Shown here piece by piece: positions 11,311-23,400 of a DNA stretch of 64,000 nucleotides. The translations under genes and the position numbers were made by a program. The notes below the pieces were generated by a model. That model was not told the DNA's origin. It did not search any database and worked only from the letters and a program-made list of their open reading frames with translations. Position 1 is the first letter of the stretch. Each line of letters opens with the position of its first letter. This DNA comes from Aristolochia californica (taxonomy: Eukaryota; Streptophyta; Magnoliopsida; Piperales; Aristolochiaceae): the NCBI GenBank assembly GCA_029961685.1, contig JARWKL010000010.1, forward strand, positions 1,922,001 through 1,986,000, in the 5' to 3' direction.

Positions 11311-11623
11311 GCAGAATTTTGAACTTTTGTAGCATTGGTTGAGCAAATTGGAAATTTAAAAATGTACAAAAATGTACAATACATGTCTAAGGAGATGTTG
11401 TGGTTTCTTGTGGTCTGAAAATTGGATGGTTGATGGATATCTCTGTTATGAGCTTCTTGAGTTGGTGGCTCTTGTTGGCTGCCAGTTGATCAGGCAATTT
11501 GGAATTTGTATTTGTTAACTCCCAAAACAGGGGAGCCAGTCTCCCAAAATTTCAATTCTTCCTTTAGAGGAAGGCGAAGCAGCGAAGAAACCTGTTTTCA
11601 AACGGAAAGAAGTGTGGAAGCTT

Positions 11624-11629
11624 AATAAA
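11624..11629 (+). terminator. polyadenylation signal AATAAA of the DnaJ gene
   Basis: Canonical AATAAA about 315 bp after the stop codon, within cttaataaagtctg. Use is inferred from position. Confidence 0.4.
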
Positions 11630-12085
11630 GTCTGCTTAAGTTTTTGTAGCCTTCGCCAATGGAGTTCTGTTAATTGAATGAGAAGAACTTACCCTATTTT
11701 TTACTTCGATTAATTGAATCAGAGAAACTTATAACCGTGCCGTTTTTAACTCGTCATCTGTTCTTAGCAATCGTCTGTTCTGATATCTTTGCTTACAGGA
11801 GTTCACGGAAGGCTTATCGTCTCACTATTTCTAGCAATTCCAAAGAATTCTCAAACTATCATGGCTGAGATAATTCCAATCACTCTTAGGGATTTTACGA
11901 GGTGAGAGATATTGAGCAACCATGGTTGACAGCATTCAGTGAAACATTAAAATCCATTCATAGATTGCGGAACCTTGCAGAGAACTTCCATACCAAAATG
12001 GCTGCTATTCCGATACAAAACTTTTTATCTTCCATTTATTGCAACAAAAACACCCAACGGACATCTGAGGAAAACCCATTTTCCC
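11630..12085. other. convergent intergenic spacer
   Basis: This lies between the DnaJ 3' end and the 3' end of the minus-strand CASP-like gene. I see no gene or element in it. The short open frames present show no family resemblance. Confidence 0.6.
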
Positions 12086-13062
12086 CTACAATCTCCCACT
12101 GTTTTTACCCTTGTTCCCTCCATATAAGCGGAAGAGATTGAATGCAGACATGCCGGCGAGAGTCACCATGCTGAGGCTCACCAGTAATGCGCTCACAATG
12201 CCTTCTCCTACTTGGTTGCAGAACTTCCCATACAGATTGCAGATCTTCATCCACTGGAGCTCCGTTTGGCCCCTCTCCGCCAGTACCGCCGATTGGGCTG
12301 CAGCCGCCACCGCGGCCAATGTCAAGTATGCCATCATCTGTAATTCAGGGGGGATGGAGTGAGCAACTGGTGCACCAAATTTTGCAAATCAGTTGGTTCG
12401 GCATAATCGTGGGAGAAGCTACAAGATCAGTCCACGTTGAAACTATACAGTCCGGAAGAACTAAAATATGGTTGTCCTTAATCGGTGATATTAATGTCAA
12501 ACAGTTCAGGTGCAAACTGACTCCACCGCCATTAATGGCACCTTATATCCAGCTTATGTATTCATGTAATACACCTCTACAGTTACAGAGTATTTATGCA
12601 GGAGAGATGGATGAGAGAAAGTTTTTTACCTGATCACAAGAGAAGATTGCCCATGCTAAGGCCCTGTTGAACAACACACTCCCTCTTAGAATGCTCACAA
12701 CACAGCGCAGACCTTGGATGAAAGAATAGCTAGCAACTATCCCATTAGCTATAACCAAAAACCTGTCCAAGAAAAATGCAGACACAACAAACGAGACTTG
12801 GTAAGCAAAAAAGTTTATAAAAACGAAACAGATCAGGATGGAAATCCTGCTAATTGAATACAATCGTCCATTATCAGTTCTCACTGAAAATTTGCTCCAA
12901 CATGGGTTATCAGGGTAGGCCATTGAATTTTCAGACTAGCAGTAGCAGACAATCTAAGCTCGGCAGAGTCTGAAGGGTTTTTGAATGAGAAACGGGTCAG
13001 CCACAACAGAGCAAAAAAGAAGGCAGCAAAAGTTATTTGTGGACTGCTCAGGATTCCAAGCG

Positions 13063-13104
<42 letters not shown>

Positions 13105-13329
13105 TTACACAAGAGCTTTCATGTCTGTGAATTCGGCTTTCTTCTGAATTGAGAAGATTGTCTTGACTTGAGTATCTGTCGCAACCAGAACAGCAGCAAG
13201 CACTCCCAAGCCACAAATGACATACCTCAGAACTATCTCCGCAACCTTCACCCTCCTATCAACCACCTTCAAATTGCTCCCGTGGTAAACAGGAACATTA
13301 CCAGGGCTATTCCCAACACCGGAGTTCAT
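12086..13329 (-). CDS. CASP-like (CASPL) four-helix membrane protein
   Basis: 201 residues from three exons: 13329-13109, 12762-12630 and 12337-12086. Phases fit (73 codons + GT; G + 44 codons; 83 codons + stop). The family is plant MARVEL-like proteins related to the Casparian-strip scaffold proteins. Four helices are visible: [56 protein letters not shown], and a last one around [15 protein letters not shown]. Conserved features are the Arg in helix 1, Asp at FSCDQ before helix 3, and the loop [18 protein letters not shown] with paired cysteines. It resembles the CASPL2-type subgroup. Intron 1 holds a (GA)n tract. ATG 13329 is preceded by a TATA box at a normal distance. The exact subgroup is uncertain. 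Confidence 0.92.
13059..13102. repeat. (GA)n microsatellite
   Basis: About 22 uninterrupted AG repeats (CT on the sense strand) lie in intron 1 of the CASP-like gene, directly beside its 5' splice site. Likely length-polymorphic. Confidence 0.9.
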
Positions 13330-13404
13330 CTTTTCCGGCCAAAACCTTAAAACCAGAGAGCAAGAACCCGGCAACCCACCGAACCAGAAAACGGAAGCAC
13401 CAAC

Positions 13405-13412
13405 TATTTATA
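13405..13412 (-). promoter_or_regulatory. TATA box of the CASP-like gene
   Basis: TATAAATA on the minus strand, about 76 bp upstream of the start codon. This is a consensus plant TATA box and predicts transcription starting near 13375. Confidence 0.7.
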
Positions 13413-15061
13413 CACGGAAACCAACAAAAACCGTGTTTTCACATTTGCATTTTTAATCCAATTTCCTGCCGGTGAAAAGTGCAACGTCTGCCAAGTGGCC
13501 ATACCAATCAGAACAGGCTGTACGAGTGGAGGACCGACTGTGGAGCGATGGTGTTGGGAAGAGGGAAGAGAGAAGAGGAGAAGAGCGCTTAGCCTACTGC
13601 TTCAGTGGACATTTAAGACAACCAAGCCAATCTCTGGATGGCATTTATGAACCGGAATTCACTAGATTTAGCTCCTCTTCTAGGGAAATGCAAAAGCTTT
13701 CATGGGTTTTGCTGTACCCAAGAGACGTTTGAATCGACATTGAATGTGAAGGAGATGAAGATGTGAGATAAAGAAGGGGGCAATATTACCTTTTAACTTT
13801 GAAAATAATGTAAAATAACAGAGTAAAGTTGATGGGAATCCTGGGAAGGATGATCCCCATCAGCCAAAGCCCAAAAAGGGATAAAAAGATGCTTCGCTTC
13901 CTAAAGTTCATGATGAGTTTGGCCATAGTGGTGTTAGGTGTCGTGTTGGTCTGTACCAGTGCCTGATGGGTTATCCACCTAAATTATCAACAAAAAGGAA
14001 TAACAAATCGCAGCATTAGCATACCTTTTGGATGAAAAAGTTGGTAATTCTTCGGGATTTCAGACTAGAACAGGCTGACATCATGCGTCTGTATTCATTT
14101 GCGAATTTATATATCGATGAGAGTTTTCTTTTCGTTTTTTTTTCGCCTTTCATCCCAAAGAACCAGTGAACAGAGCCTAAGTTGTAATGCGTGACAATTG
14201 GTGATATGGGTTCCTTCCCCTCTTTATCTCTTCTTCCATGGAATGGCAAAAACACATATTCCATGGATGTTATCTTATCTCAATCACCTTGACCGATCAT
14301 CGGATTGTTCTTCAATTCACTCGAAATTCATTAATAGACCAACGAAACGATTCTTGCTTCACATGCTTCAATCCCAGACATTGTCATATACTAGCATTGA
14401 ATTCTTCTTTTTCTTGACCAATCTCATCTTCTTCCTTGAGTACCTTGAAAGATCTACACTCCTCAATGCAGAGGTACCCACAGCCTGATTAAAGACTGTT
14501 TGCTCCTACAGTACCTTCCTTTGCAATGTTAAATTGCTAAATACCCCTCAGAAATGCTCCAAGGCTGTAATTCTGTGCTGCTAGCTCCAACTATTTTGGT
14601 TGAGGAATTTTAACGAACACCATATTTAGGTCATGAGGAAGTGAGTCAAGTCATTCCTTCATTTTGGTCCTCTCCTCACTCCTTTCTAGAAGCTGCTGCA
14701 TCCTGCAACAGACAGGTTCAGTCCAGCACACCCAAACAGAACATTGGGTCTGATGACCAAATTCATCAATTGGAAATAACACACAGAAAGATGGGAAGCT
14801 TTCAGACACCAAATTCTTGAATTCTGAAAGACCATCTAGAAAACGACTACAACATAGGTTAAATTAATCTCTTTTACTTAATCAAAAACACCAACCGATT
14901 ATTCAATCTGAATCGTAAGCAGCAGGTGAAAATGGAAAAGGGGTAATCGTCAACATATCATATTGTCAAAGTCGTCGTTTTCCAGAGAAAAAAGGGCGCC
15001 TACCATTCAGTCTTCCTTCTCATTTATAACCTGTGTGCCAGCTTCTCCCCCCATCTCTGCA
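13413..15061. other. divergent intergenic region
   Basis: This separates the CASP-like gene (minus) from the TMEM256-type gene (plus). I see no supported gene. A short hydrophobic frame at 13850-13966 (38 codons) is noted under rejected items. Confidence 0.6.
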
Positions 15062-15865
15062 ATGAAAGCTGCAATGGATCCCCGTATGTGGCATAAAGTT
15101 GCAGCTGTCTCTGGTACTTCGGCTCTCTCTTTCTCCTTCTCTCCCTCTACACAAATTTTGCCATTGCTGAAACTGTAAAAAAATCTTAAAAGATCTTTTG
15201 TGGTTTCATTCTTTCATCTGTTTCATTCACATAATAGGGTTTTTCAAACAGGAATTGCTGCTCTCTGTTTGGGCACCTATGGCGCCCATATCTACAAACC
15301 TCAAAATGTTGCTTTCAAAGAGGTAATTATCTGCAGATCTGCAAATATTGAAAGCTTTATATTAACTGAATTCATTTGATTTTCCATAACTTAATTTGAC
15401 TTGTATTGCTAAAAAATGAAGGTTTGGCACCGAGCTTCTCTTTATCATTTAGTTCATACAGCAGCTTTGCTTGCAGCACCAGTCGCCAAACACCCTAATA
15501 TTGTACGATATTTTCCACTCTTTTTGTTTTTCAATTCCCTCAATTTTCTTCCCCAAGATCATTCGTTAATCCTCCCAACCTTCATTAATTCAGTTCGGAG
15601 GTTTCTTGACTGCCGGAATTCTGGCCTTCTCTGGAACGTAAGTAAAAATTCCTTCCCCTCGTAGCTTTGGATTTTAATTTTTTAGCTCGGCCTTGAGTAG
15701 GGATAGAATCTGATTTTTTGAAAAAATTCAAAAAAACCTGGATAATCTGTTTCTGTGAATTGCAGATGCTATACAGTAGCCTTCTTTGAGGACAGGAAAT
15801 ACTCTTTTGTGGCTCCCTATGGAGGTTTTGCCTTCATTGCTGCTTGGGCAACTCTTCTTTTCTAG
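15062..15865 (+). CDS. TMEM256/DUF423-type small membrane protein
   Basis: Five exons: 15062-15113, 15252-15322, 15422-15502, 15594-15637 and 15766-15865. Together they give 348 nt and 115 residues, all GT-AG and in phase. Conserved blocks are MDPRMWHKVAAVSG, LGTYGAH.YKPQN, SLYHLVHTAALLAAP, HPNIFGGFLTAGI.AFSGT and APYGGFAFIAAWATLLF. Three or four short hydrophobic helices span most of the chain, and the length matches the family. Bacterial DUF423 and animal TMEM256 proteins are related membrane proteins of unknown function. The in-frame ATG at 15074 begins the conserved part and has the better context (G at -3 and +4), so the real start may be there (111 aa). Exon 1 splits a glycine codon. 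Confidence 0.9.
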
Positions 15866-16053
15866 CCAAGAATTACTCCTATGGAGAAGTCATGGAAACC
15901 AATTTATCTGATACAAGTATGTGTAGAATTGGAAAAAAAATTCAGGGTTATGTAGGCTCTTCATTGTAATTTACTTTTTGTAACATTGCTAAAGGTGGTA
16001 TTCATATAAAATCAAATATATGTTACTTATATGACATTGTAACATCTTATTGG

Positions 16054-16247
16054 TGTTAGAGTGGTTCCGTCAACTCTTATATGCGGTAGTTTTCCGCACC
16101 TAACAAATCGGTCTTTTGGGTGTATTAGCTAACCGTTATTATGGTATCAGAGCTAGCCAATACAACCAAAAAAAGCTAACCTGTTAGGTGCAAAAAGCAT
16201 AACACACTTATCCAAGATAAGAGTGGACAGAACCACTCTGACAGTTG
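16054..16247. mobile_element. folded-back copia-type LTR with primer-binding site in the centre
   Basis: The left arm begins TGTTAGAGTGGTTCCGTC at 16054 and runs to about 16139. The perfect copia-type primer-binding word TGGTATCAGAGC follows at 16142-16153. The right arm, read on the minus strand from about 16247, begins TGTCAGAGTGGTTCTGTC and also contains GCACCTAACA and TTGTATTGGCTA. The arms are about 90 bp and roughly 75-80% alike. The word is complementary to the 3' end of initiator Met-tRNA, so the left arm is an LTR end. The inverted second copy makes a fold-back structure. Confidence 0.65.
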
Positions 16248-16514
16248 GATCATATAATGTCACACACACTCATACACACCTATTACGAATCCAAATTCTT
16301 CATGCAACCGCCAGTTTTGAATAGTTACAAAGTCGGATTTACAACTTCTCTCTTTTGATTAGCATTAAAAATTTTGAATTATTTCAATTTGTGAATTCAA
16401 AAGGAGGAGAGAATTGAGCTTGTACAACTTAACAACATGTACATATAATTAACTCAAGGAGGATGGTCACTCAACTAGAGTCATATTCATACTTGTGTAG
16501 AACTTTTCACACGA

Positions 16515-16538
16515 TAAACCCTAAACCCTAAACCCTAA
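16515..16538 (+). repeat. short interstitial telomere-like repeat
   Basis: Three TAAACCC units in tandem followed by TAAAA. This is the Arabidopsis-type telomere repeat on its C-rich strand. It may be a trace of break repair or a telo-box cluster; it lies 3' to both flanking genes, so a promoter role is unlikely. Confidence 0.75.
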
Positions 16539-17115
16539 AATTCACCATGTAAAACTTCTCAAGGGCCAAATCGGTCCTTGGAGTGCAACACCATGATTGT
16601 GTGGATGTGTTTGAACGGTATTCAAGGTATGTAAAGCAAAAGTGAGCAAGAAATGTGGAACAGATATTTTCATTCTCACTAAAAATTCCAACATTAAAAC
16701 AGAGATTGAGCTTACAAGCAACTGGGAACGTAACAAACAAAAAGATTATTTACATGGTACAAAGCAATGGGATTAGAAGCCTAGGAAAAAACAAAAACTT
16801 CTGGTGTCAGCTATTGACCCACAATTTCCAGAATGACAGGTTTGGCAAAAGAATGATTCTGGCAATTGTATGTCAACAACTCATTCATATTTTATTTTCT
16901 CTTTTCGTCTCCTTTTGTAATTACAGCACAAATATACAACATTTCAGTCATCGCAAATCAGGCATTACCATTAAGGACCTTCGAAGAAGCTTGTGAACCC
17001 AAGGAGTAAGACAACATCTGAGCATCCCTGAGAAAAAAGTAGCAAGGAGATTATTTGAATGTAAAATAAAGGAATGGGAATTTAATTTAAGATTAGGGGA
17101 GTACTGAACGCTGGG

Positions 17116-17252
17116 GCTTTCATTAAAGCTGTGCAACCCATGATGAAGTTCCACCTATGAAAAGCTTTCATGAGTAGTGGGTCATCTCTAGTGCTTTCAT
17201 TAAAGCTGTCTAACCCATGATGCAGAACTTCCACCCATGAGAAGCTTTCAGT
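17116..17252. repeat. 77-bp tandem duplication in the HK2 3' flank
   Basis: Copy 1 begins gctttcattaaagctgtgca at 17116. Copy 2 begins gctttcattaaagctgtcta at 17193. Both continue with acccatgatg, then aacttccacc-like sequence, then gagaagctttca-like sequence. The second copy has small indels. It probably sits in the 3' UTR or just beyond. Confidence 0.75.
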
Positions 17253-17481
17253 AACTGTTAATCCACATGGAGAGCTCAAAAACTTGCTTGTGCATATTCA
17301 GTTTGATCAACAGAAGACAGATACCAAGTAATTACCATGTCTGGTGCAAAAGAAATTGGCGAAATCCGGACAGCTTCTGATCTACTGAGGCTGGCGCCAC
17401 ATTTTGTACCGTGATCAGCTCTACAGTTTCACCACCAGCTTCGTCTCAATACTCAGGCTGAAATTAATGAACAGCTTATTA

Positions 17482-20400
17482 TTATGATCTGTCCGCTACA
17501 TCAGACTTGAAAAACCTTGTAACGGCATTGTAGAGATGCTCCTCTTCAAAAGGTTTTGAAACATAACCATCCATTCCACATCTCACACATTCCTCATGGG
17601 TTGCCTGTGTCACATCAGCCGTCATGGCCAGTATTGGGACATGCCAATGGATCCGTCTACTGTGAAATTCTTCTGAAGCCTGCACGAATTTCTTTTCCTC
17701 ATTTAGTTCTTTCTCTACAAGTCGAATTCTCCTTGTAGCCTCAAACCTGCATAAATTTGAACATTGGGATAACTGAAAATCTACATATGATAAAAAAAAA
17801 AAAAAAAAAAACTAGGAGTAAAAAGGTGACTACGGAAACCACAGTGGAAATACAAGAATTACCCATCCATTTCTGGCATCTGAACATCCAGAAAGCAGGC
17901 ATCAAATTTGTGAGGCGGCTTTAGCATTTCCACGGCAACCTTGCCACTTGCTGCACATGTCACTTCAGCCCCATATTTCTTCAGGGCTCCAGCGGCAACC
18001 CTTTGATTGACAATGTTATCATCCACAACTAATATATGATTCCCACTTAATAGATTTTGTGGTGTCAAAGGCTCTGTAACTTGGTTCTTCTTCACCACAC
18101 CAAGGCCTTTATGAAGGCAAGCCACCATCATACTCAACCTCAAGGGCTTTTTTATTACATTATCAACATACAACCCCAACTTGAATTCTTCACTTTCTGA
18201 CAACAGGAACATTTTTGGAAAATTTTCAAGCAGATTTGCTGTTCCGTTATGCTGCATATCTTTAAAAAGACGAGGAAAAAGAAGTCCTGTCCCCTTCCCC
18301 CAAGCATCCTTGTCTATTAGCACCATATCTAAACAATTTATTGCACTGAACAACCAACGTCGCAGAAGTTAGCCACAAGCACGCATAAAAAGTCTCCTTC
18401 TTATTCTGTTAAACTTGATAACTTAGATGGTCAGTAATGTAGTTTTCCTGGCATTACTTACCAGTTAAACTTCTGTTTTAATCATCAAAGCAGAATCCAA
18501 AGACAGATACACTTTTTCTAAGGCAGTTTAAAAAGAAAAGGAAATGGGACAAAAAAGTGACTTGCACATTAATTTCTTGAATTTTCCTTGCTCTTTTTTT
18601 TTTTTTCTTTTTGCCCTGAAGAAGAGAAGAGAGTACTCCTGAGTGGATAGTATACCTTGAGGAAATCTTGCCTTCCCCATGGACCATGAGGTTTAGGTTC
18701 TAAATTAACTTATTGTACTAAGAGAACTTGCCAAAATACAGTATTAGAATGACAACAGTAGCTTTCTTACCTTGAGCTGCAAGAATTGGAAATAGCAGTA
18801 TACGCAGATATCTGACTTATGGCAATATCCACATGTATGCCCAGTCTCTCGAGATGGTATTTTGTGACTTGGCCTCGGGCAGGTCTCCCATCCACTACCA
18901 AAGCTCTCATTCCTTTAAACTCCAACCCAACTAAATCATTTTGGCTTCTCTTCACATCTACTGAGCTTATTTGGCCTTTGGTAAATGCTGCAGTAAAGGC
19001 AAATGTACTACCAACTCCAGGCTCACTTACAAAACCAATCTCTCCCCCCATCAGATCAACCAAACACTTACTAATGCTTAAACCAATGCCAGTTCCACCA
19101 TAGTTTCGTGATGTTGAACTATCAGCTTGCATGAAAGGCATGAAGATTCGGCCTTGTGCTTCTCTAGGTATACCCACTCCTGTGTCCTCAACCATCACCA
19201 GCAAGGTGAACCTACCAGTTTCTTCAGACAAATTTACAATCTCTGATAATTTAAAATTTTCCCAGCTCCTCAATCTATCAGCCACAGGATAACCGCTTAC
19301 TGTGTTATAGGATGTACAAGAAATCCCATTTTTAGCAAACTCTGGATGTTGTTCCAGTACCGAATTGGTGAATTCTGAAAATCCTTTCACTTCGTTCAAC
19401 ATGTGTACAGAGACAAGTATGTGCCCCTTTTCTGTGAACTGCAAATTTATTATTAGACATTTAAAACACAAAATCAAAAATAAGAAAAAGGGGAAAAACC
19501 ATGTGGAATGTTGAAAAACGTAAACACTCTCTCACACACACAGATACATAAACATGCAGATGTACAAGAATGAAGGCTGACCTTGATTGAATTCCCAACA
19601 AGGTTCGTAATAATTTGTCGGAATCTTCCGGGGTCTCCAGTAACAAGTTCAGGCAACCAATCAGATACATACACAGCCAACTTCAGAAAAAAGTAATAAT
19701 AAACAAGAAATAAGGATTAAGTTACAAAGGATATATGAATTGACAAATAAGTCATGATGAGTTTTACCTCTATGCCTTTTTCTTGTGATTTGTCTGAGAA
19801 TAGAGACAGGACATTATCCAGAATGGTACGAAGATCAAAAGGGACTGCTTCAAGCTCGAGCCTCCCAGACTCTATCTTAGCCTGATCAAGAACTGCATTT
19901 ATTAGAGCTATTAGAGCCTTTCCACTAGCTCGAGCAGTGTTTGCATAATCTTGTTGGGTTGCATCAAGTTCCGTGTCCATCAGCATTTGCAACATTCCTG
20001 AGATTGTTAATATTGTTGTACCCAATTTTATGATTTTAGCATGGAAAAGGAAATAGACAACCATTTCTACAAATAGAAGCAAATAAAAATATGATATGCC
20101 TGAAATCCTTACCTAGAACACCAACCATGGGAGTTCTGATTTCATGGGAAACGGTGGCCAGAAACTACAAAAGACAACAAGCTGTCAGTATAAAGAAAGA
20201 GCAAAAATGATAAGAATAAATGGAAGAATCAGAAAAGTAGTAAAATATTCAGATTACACACTAGGATTAATTATAAGATTTTCTTTGATTAAAAGGGAGA
20301 ACGCAGAGCCATCCAAAAAAAAAAAAAAACAGATCTCTAAGTTGTGTGGCAGTAATATGTGAGAAATATGCACCACAAAAATTAGTGAATTTACAGAAAA

Positions 20401-23400
20401 ATGAATGTCAAAACCCAGGTGTGATAAATCAACCAATCTGAAACATAAACTGCAAAGTGTTGAAAATATATGCTTTGGAACATGGACTGCCAATGATACA
20501 AACTTCTCAGTATCAGCAATGGTCACTGTACACAACACCAAGATCATGTTTATCACACAGATTGAAGATGCTCTCCATAGTCCAAGATGACTTCAGAGAA
20601 TTTTTTTCAATGTTTATGCAATGAGCAGAATTGGTTTGAACTACAAGAGAGAACATAAGCCCAAGTATAAACTGCTAGAACTAAGGGAACTTCCTTAAAA
20701 GAAGAACAGGCAATGTTATTCTGCTGCTCAATCTATTGCTTATAGATTGATCTGTTACAACAATGCTATGATATCTCTACCCTGATTCTACACACTAAAT
20801 CACATAAACGTCCCCAACCTGTCACTTACATAGTCTATAGTACAAAAATATTTCTATATTACATTATCTGTAACAATTTTAAGATGTTTTCTGTCTGAAA
20901 TCCAAAAATTTGAAGTGTTGAACTTGCCAATTTTTCATGAACACTTTAATAATCATTACCTCAGTCAGAAGTCTAGAAAGCTTGGACAGAGAGGATTGTT
21001 TGTGCAGTTAACCTACAAGCATTTTTTTTTATTGAGTGGAAATAGACTCCTAAAAATGTCAATCAGGAGTTTTTTACACCAAAATACATCTAAATAAGTT
21101 TACATTCAATTACTTTGCCCAAAGACAAAGAAATGCAAATCAATTTTTTATTTCTTGTTTGTATTTCAGAATATAAATTACCTGGGACTTTGCCACATCT
21201 GCAGCTTCCGCCCGGACTTTTAACTCCATCATTTCACGATAGTCATCCTCTACCTCAGCAATTCTATTTAAAGCCGCATGAAATATATGCCCAATTAATA
21301 AGGCAATGACCAGAACCCCAAGTGCAGTAGTGATAGCTGACCAAGGTAGGGGAGGCTTCTGCTTAAACCTGCAAGTATGAAGCAAAAGAGCAAAACATCT
21401 CAACCTATTTTCCCACATTTGTATCAATTCATTGTTTGCACATCAGAGTTGTTACCTGCAATGCATCTCATGCTTCCTAGATGGGTCACCAAAATCCAAA
21501 TTGCTGAGATGCCATAGACCTGTATCAGATGGATAAGGACCATACATTTTAATGGGTGTAGATGCATTTGTTGTATCGTACACATTAACAACAATATTCT
21601 GTTTGCTTGCGAGTTGGTGCAGAAGCTTCTCCACCAAGGATATAAAATCAAAAGATGCACCCAAGTACCTGAGAAAGGAAATTGGAGGCAACTTTTTACA
21701 TTAAAATGTTTACAACAAAGAAATCAAGATAAAGAAAAAGAAAGAAATTAACTGTACCCTTGAGTTGCTTTGATACGCTCCTCTTGTGTGACATCAGATG
21801 GAAGATTAGCATTGTAAACAGCAAAAGTCAACACCACACCAAGGTGATTGTATTTCAAAAGCTTGAAGGGAGAGGTTAGGACACCCTTCCCAGATGCCCT
21901 TGCTCGTAAGACGTTGTCACGGTCCTCCTATAACAGTTGCAGACAGTGCAAGTGGCCATAAAAAAATGATCAGTTGGAAAATAAACGGAAGAAAAAGAAA
22001 GACACAAGTATGCAAATAATTGATAAATAGGATTTTTTGAGAATGATGAAAATTTCAAAAAGATCTAAGAAAGTCAGAGATGGGCCATGGAGGACCTATG
22101 ACATGAGAAAAGAGAGATCCTCAATTTCCAAAACCCCAAATAGTAGCCTTGCCACTGTGACAATACCATCATTTAGTTATGTCAGGAATTAATTTCCTGA
22201 AATTACCATATAAGTCGGTGTTCTGTTCACTTACTTATGTATGATTCCCTAATAATATATATACATACATTTTTTTAGATTTTGAAACCCCCCAACCCAC
22301 CCCATGTGACCATTGAGCCAAAGGCCCAGGTCCTCCTAATAGTAATGAAAAATTAAAAGGTTCAAAAAAAAAAAAAGTCATCACTGAGAAGATCAATCAT
22401 GGATTTCAATTCTAAAAAGATAGTGACACATAGGGGTGGCATTGAACCGAGCCGGTTCGTGAGCGGCTCAAGCTCGGCTCGGTTCCGGCTCGGTTCGATT
22501 CGATTCGATTCGATTTATCTGGATCTTGAACTCTCGAGATCCAGATAAGGCTCGTTTGAGTTAACGAGCCAAGCTCAACCGAACCATGGTTTGGTTTGAA
22601 AGCTCGCGAGCCGACTCGTTAACTTAACGAGGGCTTGGGACAAGGACCGGGAGTCGTCTTCGAGTTCGACTCCAATTTCTTCCTCCCCTTGTCTCCCGTC
22701 GTCAATCCTTATCACCGCCGAGCCCCTCTTGTCTGCTATTGTGGCCTCCATCACCGTCGATAGCTGCTTGCCGACCGCCTTTGTCGCAGACTCCCTTACC
22801 CTTACGTCATCTCGGTAGTTACTACCTTCGCCGCTGCTTCCCTCACAGCCGTCAGCCCCGACAACAGCTCTCGCTAGCGCCGCTAGACCCGTCTGCCCCC
22901 CATGTCTTCTCAGCAGAAAACCAGAGACCTAAGTTAGGGGCGAAATAATTTTTCCCCCCTGTGCGCGCGAAGACCGTGTGATTTCGCACGTGCAAGATCA
23001 CAAGCAAGTCAAAAAAAAAAAAAAAACTGTTTCTTGAACTCCGGTGGTCTCTTTCTCATGGCTCTTGAAGAGACTCAAATTGTTTGAGGTGCTCTCTTAA
23101 TGCTATCTCCACTCAAGTTTTTCAGAAGAACAGATTGGTAGCATTTCAGAACTGTTGCTGTATGAATCCATGCTCCAAAGAAAAAACGAAAAATGGGCAT
23201 ACGATTAAGTCATCCAAAACCATTTTTCTTAAACTTTTTCTCTGTCTTCATGATCTAGTTTTCCAGTCCTTGAATCAAAACAATCTAATTGAGTACAAAT
23301 GAACCAAACTAGTGTTGTTTTTCAAAGGAATGTTTTTGTGTTTGATTATTGAATAAATTTTATGCATAATTATGCAACTTTTATGAATAATTTTATACAT

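Larger units (their letters stand above)
15866..17481. other. convergent 3' region between TMEM256-type gene and HK2
   Basis: This holds the folded LTR piece (16054-16247), a short telomere-like repeat (16515-16538) and a 77-bp tandem duplication (17116-17252). No coding gene was seen. The right part is probably the HK2 3' UTR. Confidence 0.6.

Noticed and set aside
13850..13966. 38-codon hydrophobic frame (MIPISQSPKRDKKMLRFLKF...)
   Set aside because: Too short, with no family resemblance, splice partners or promoter signal.
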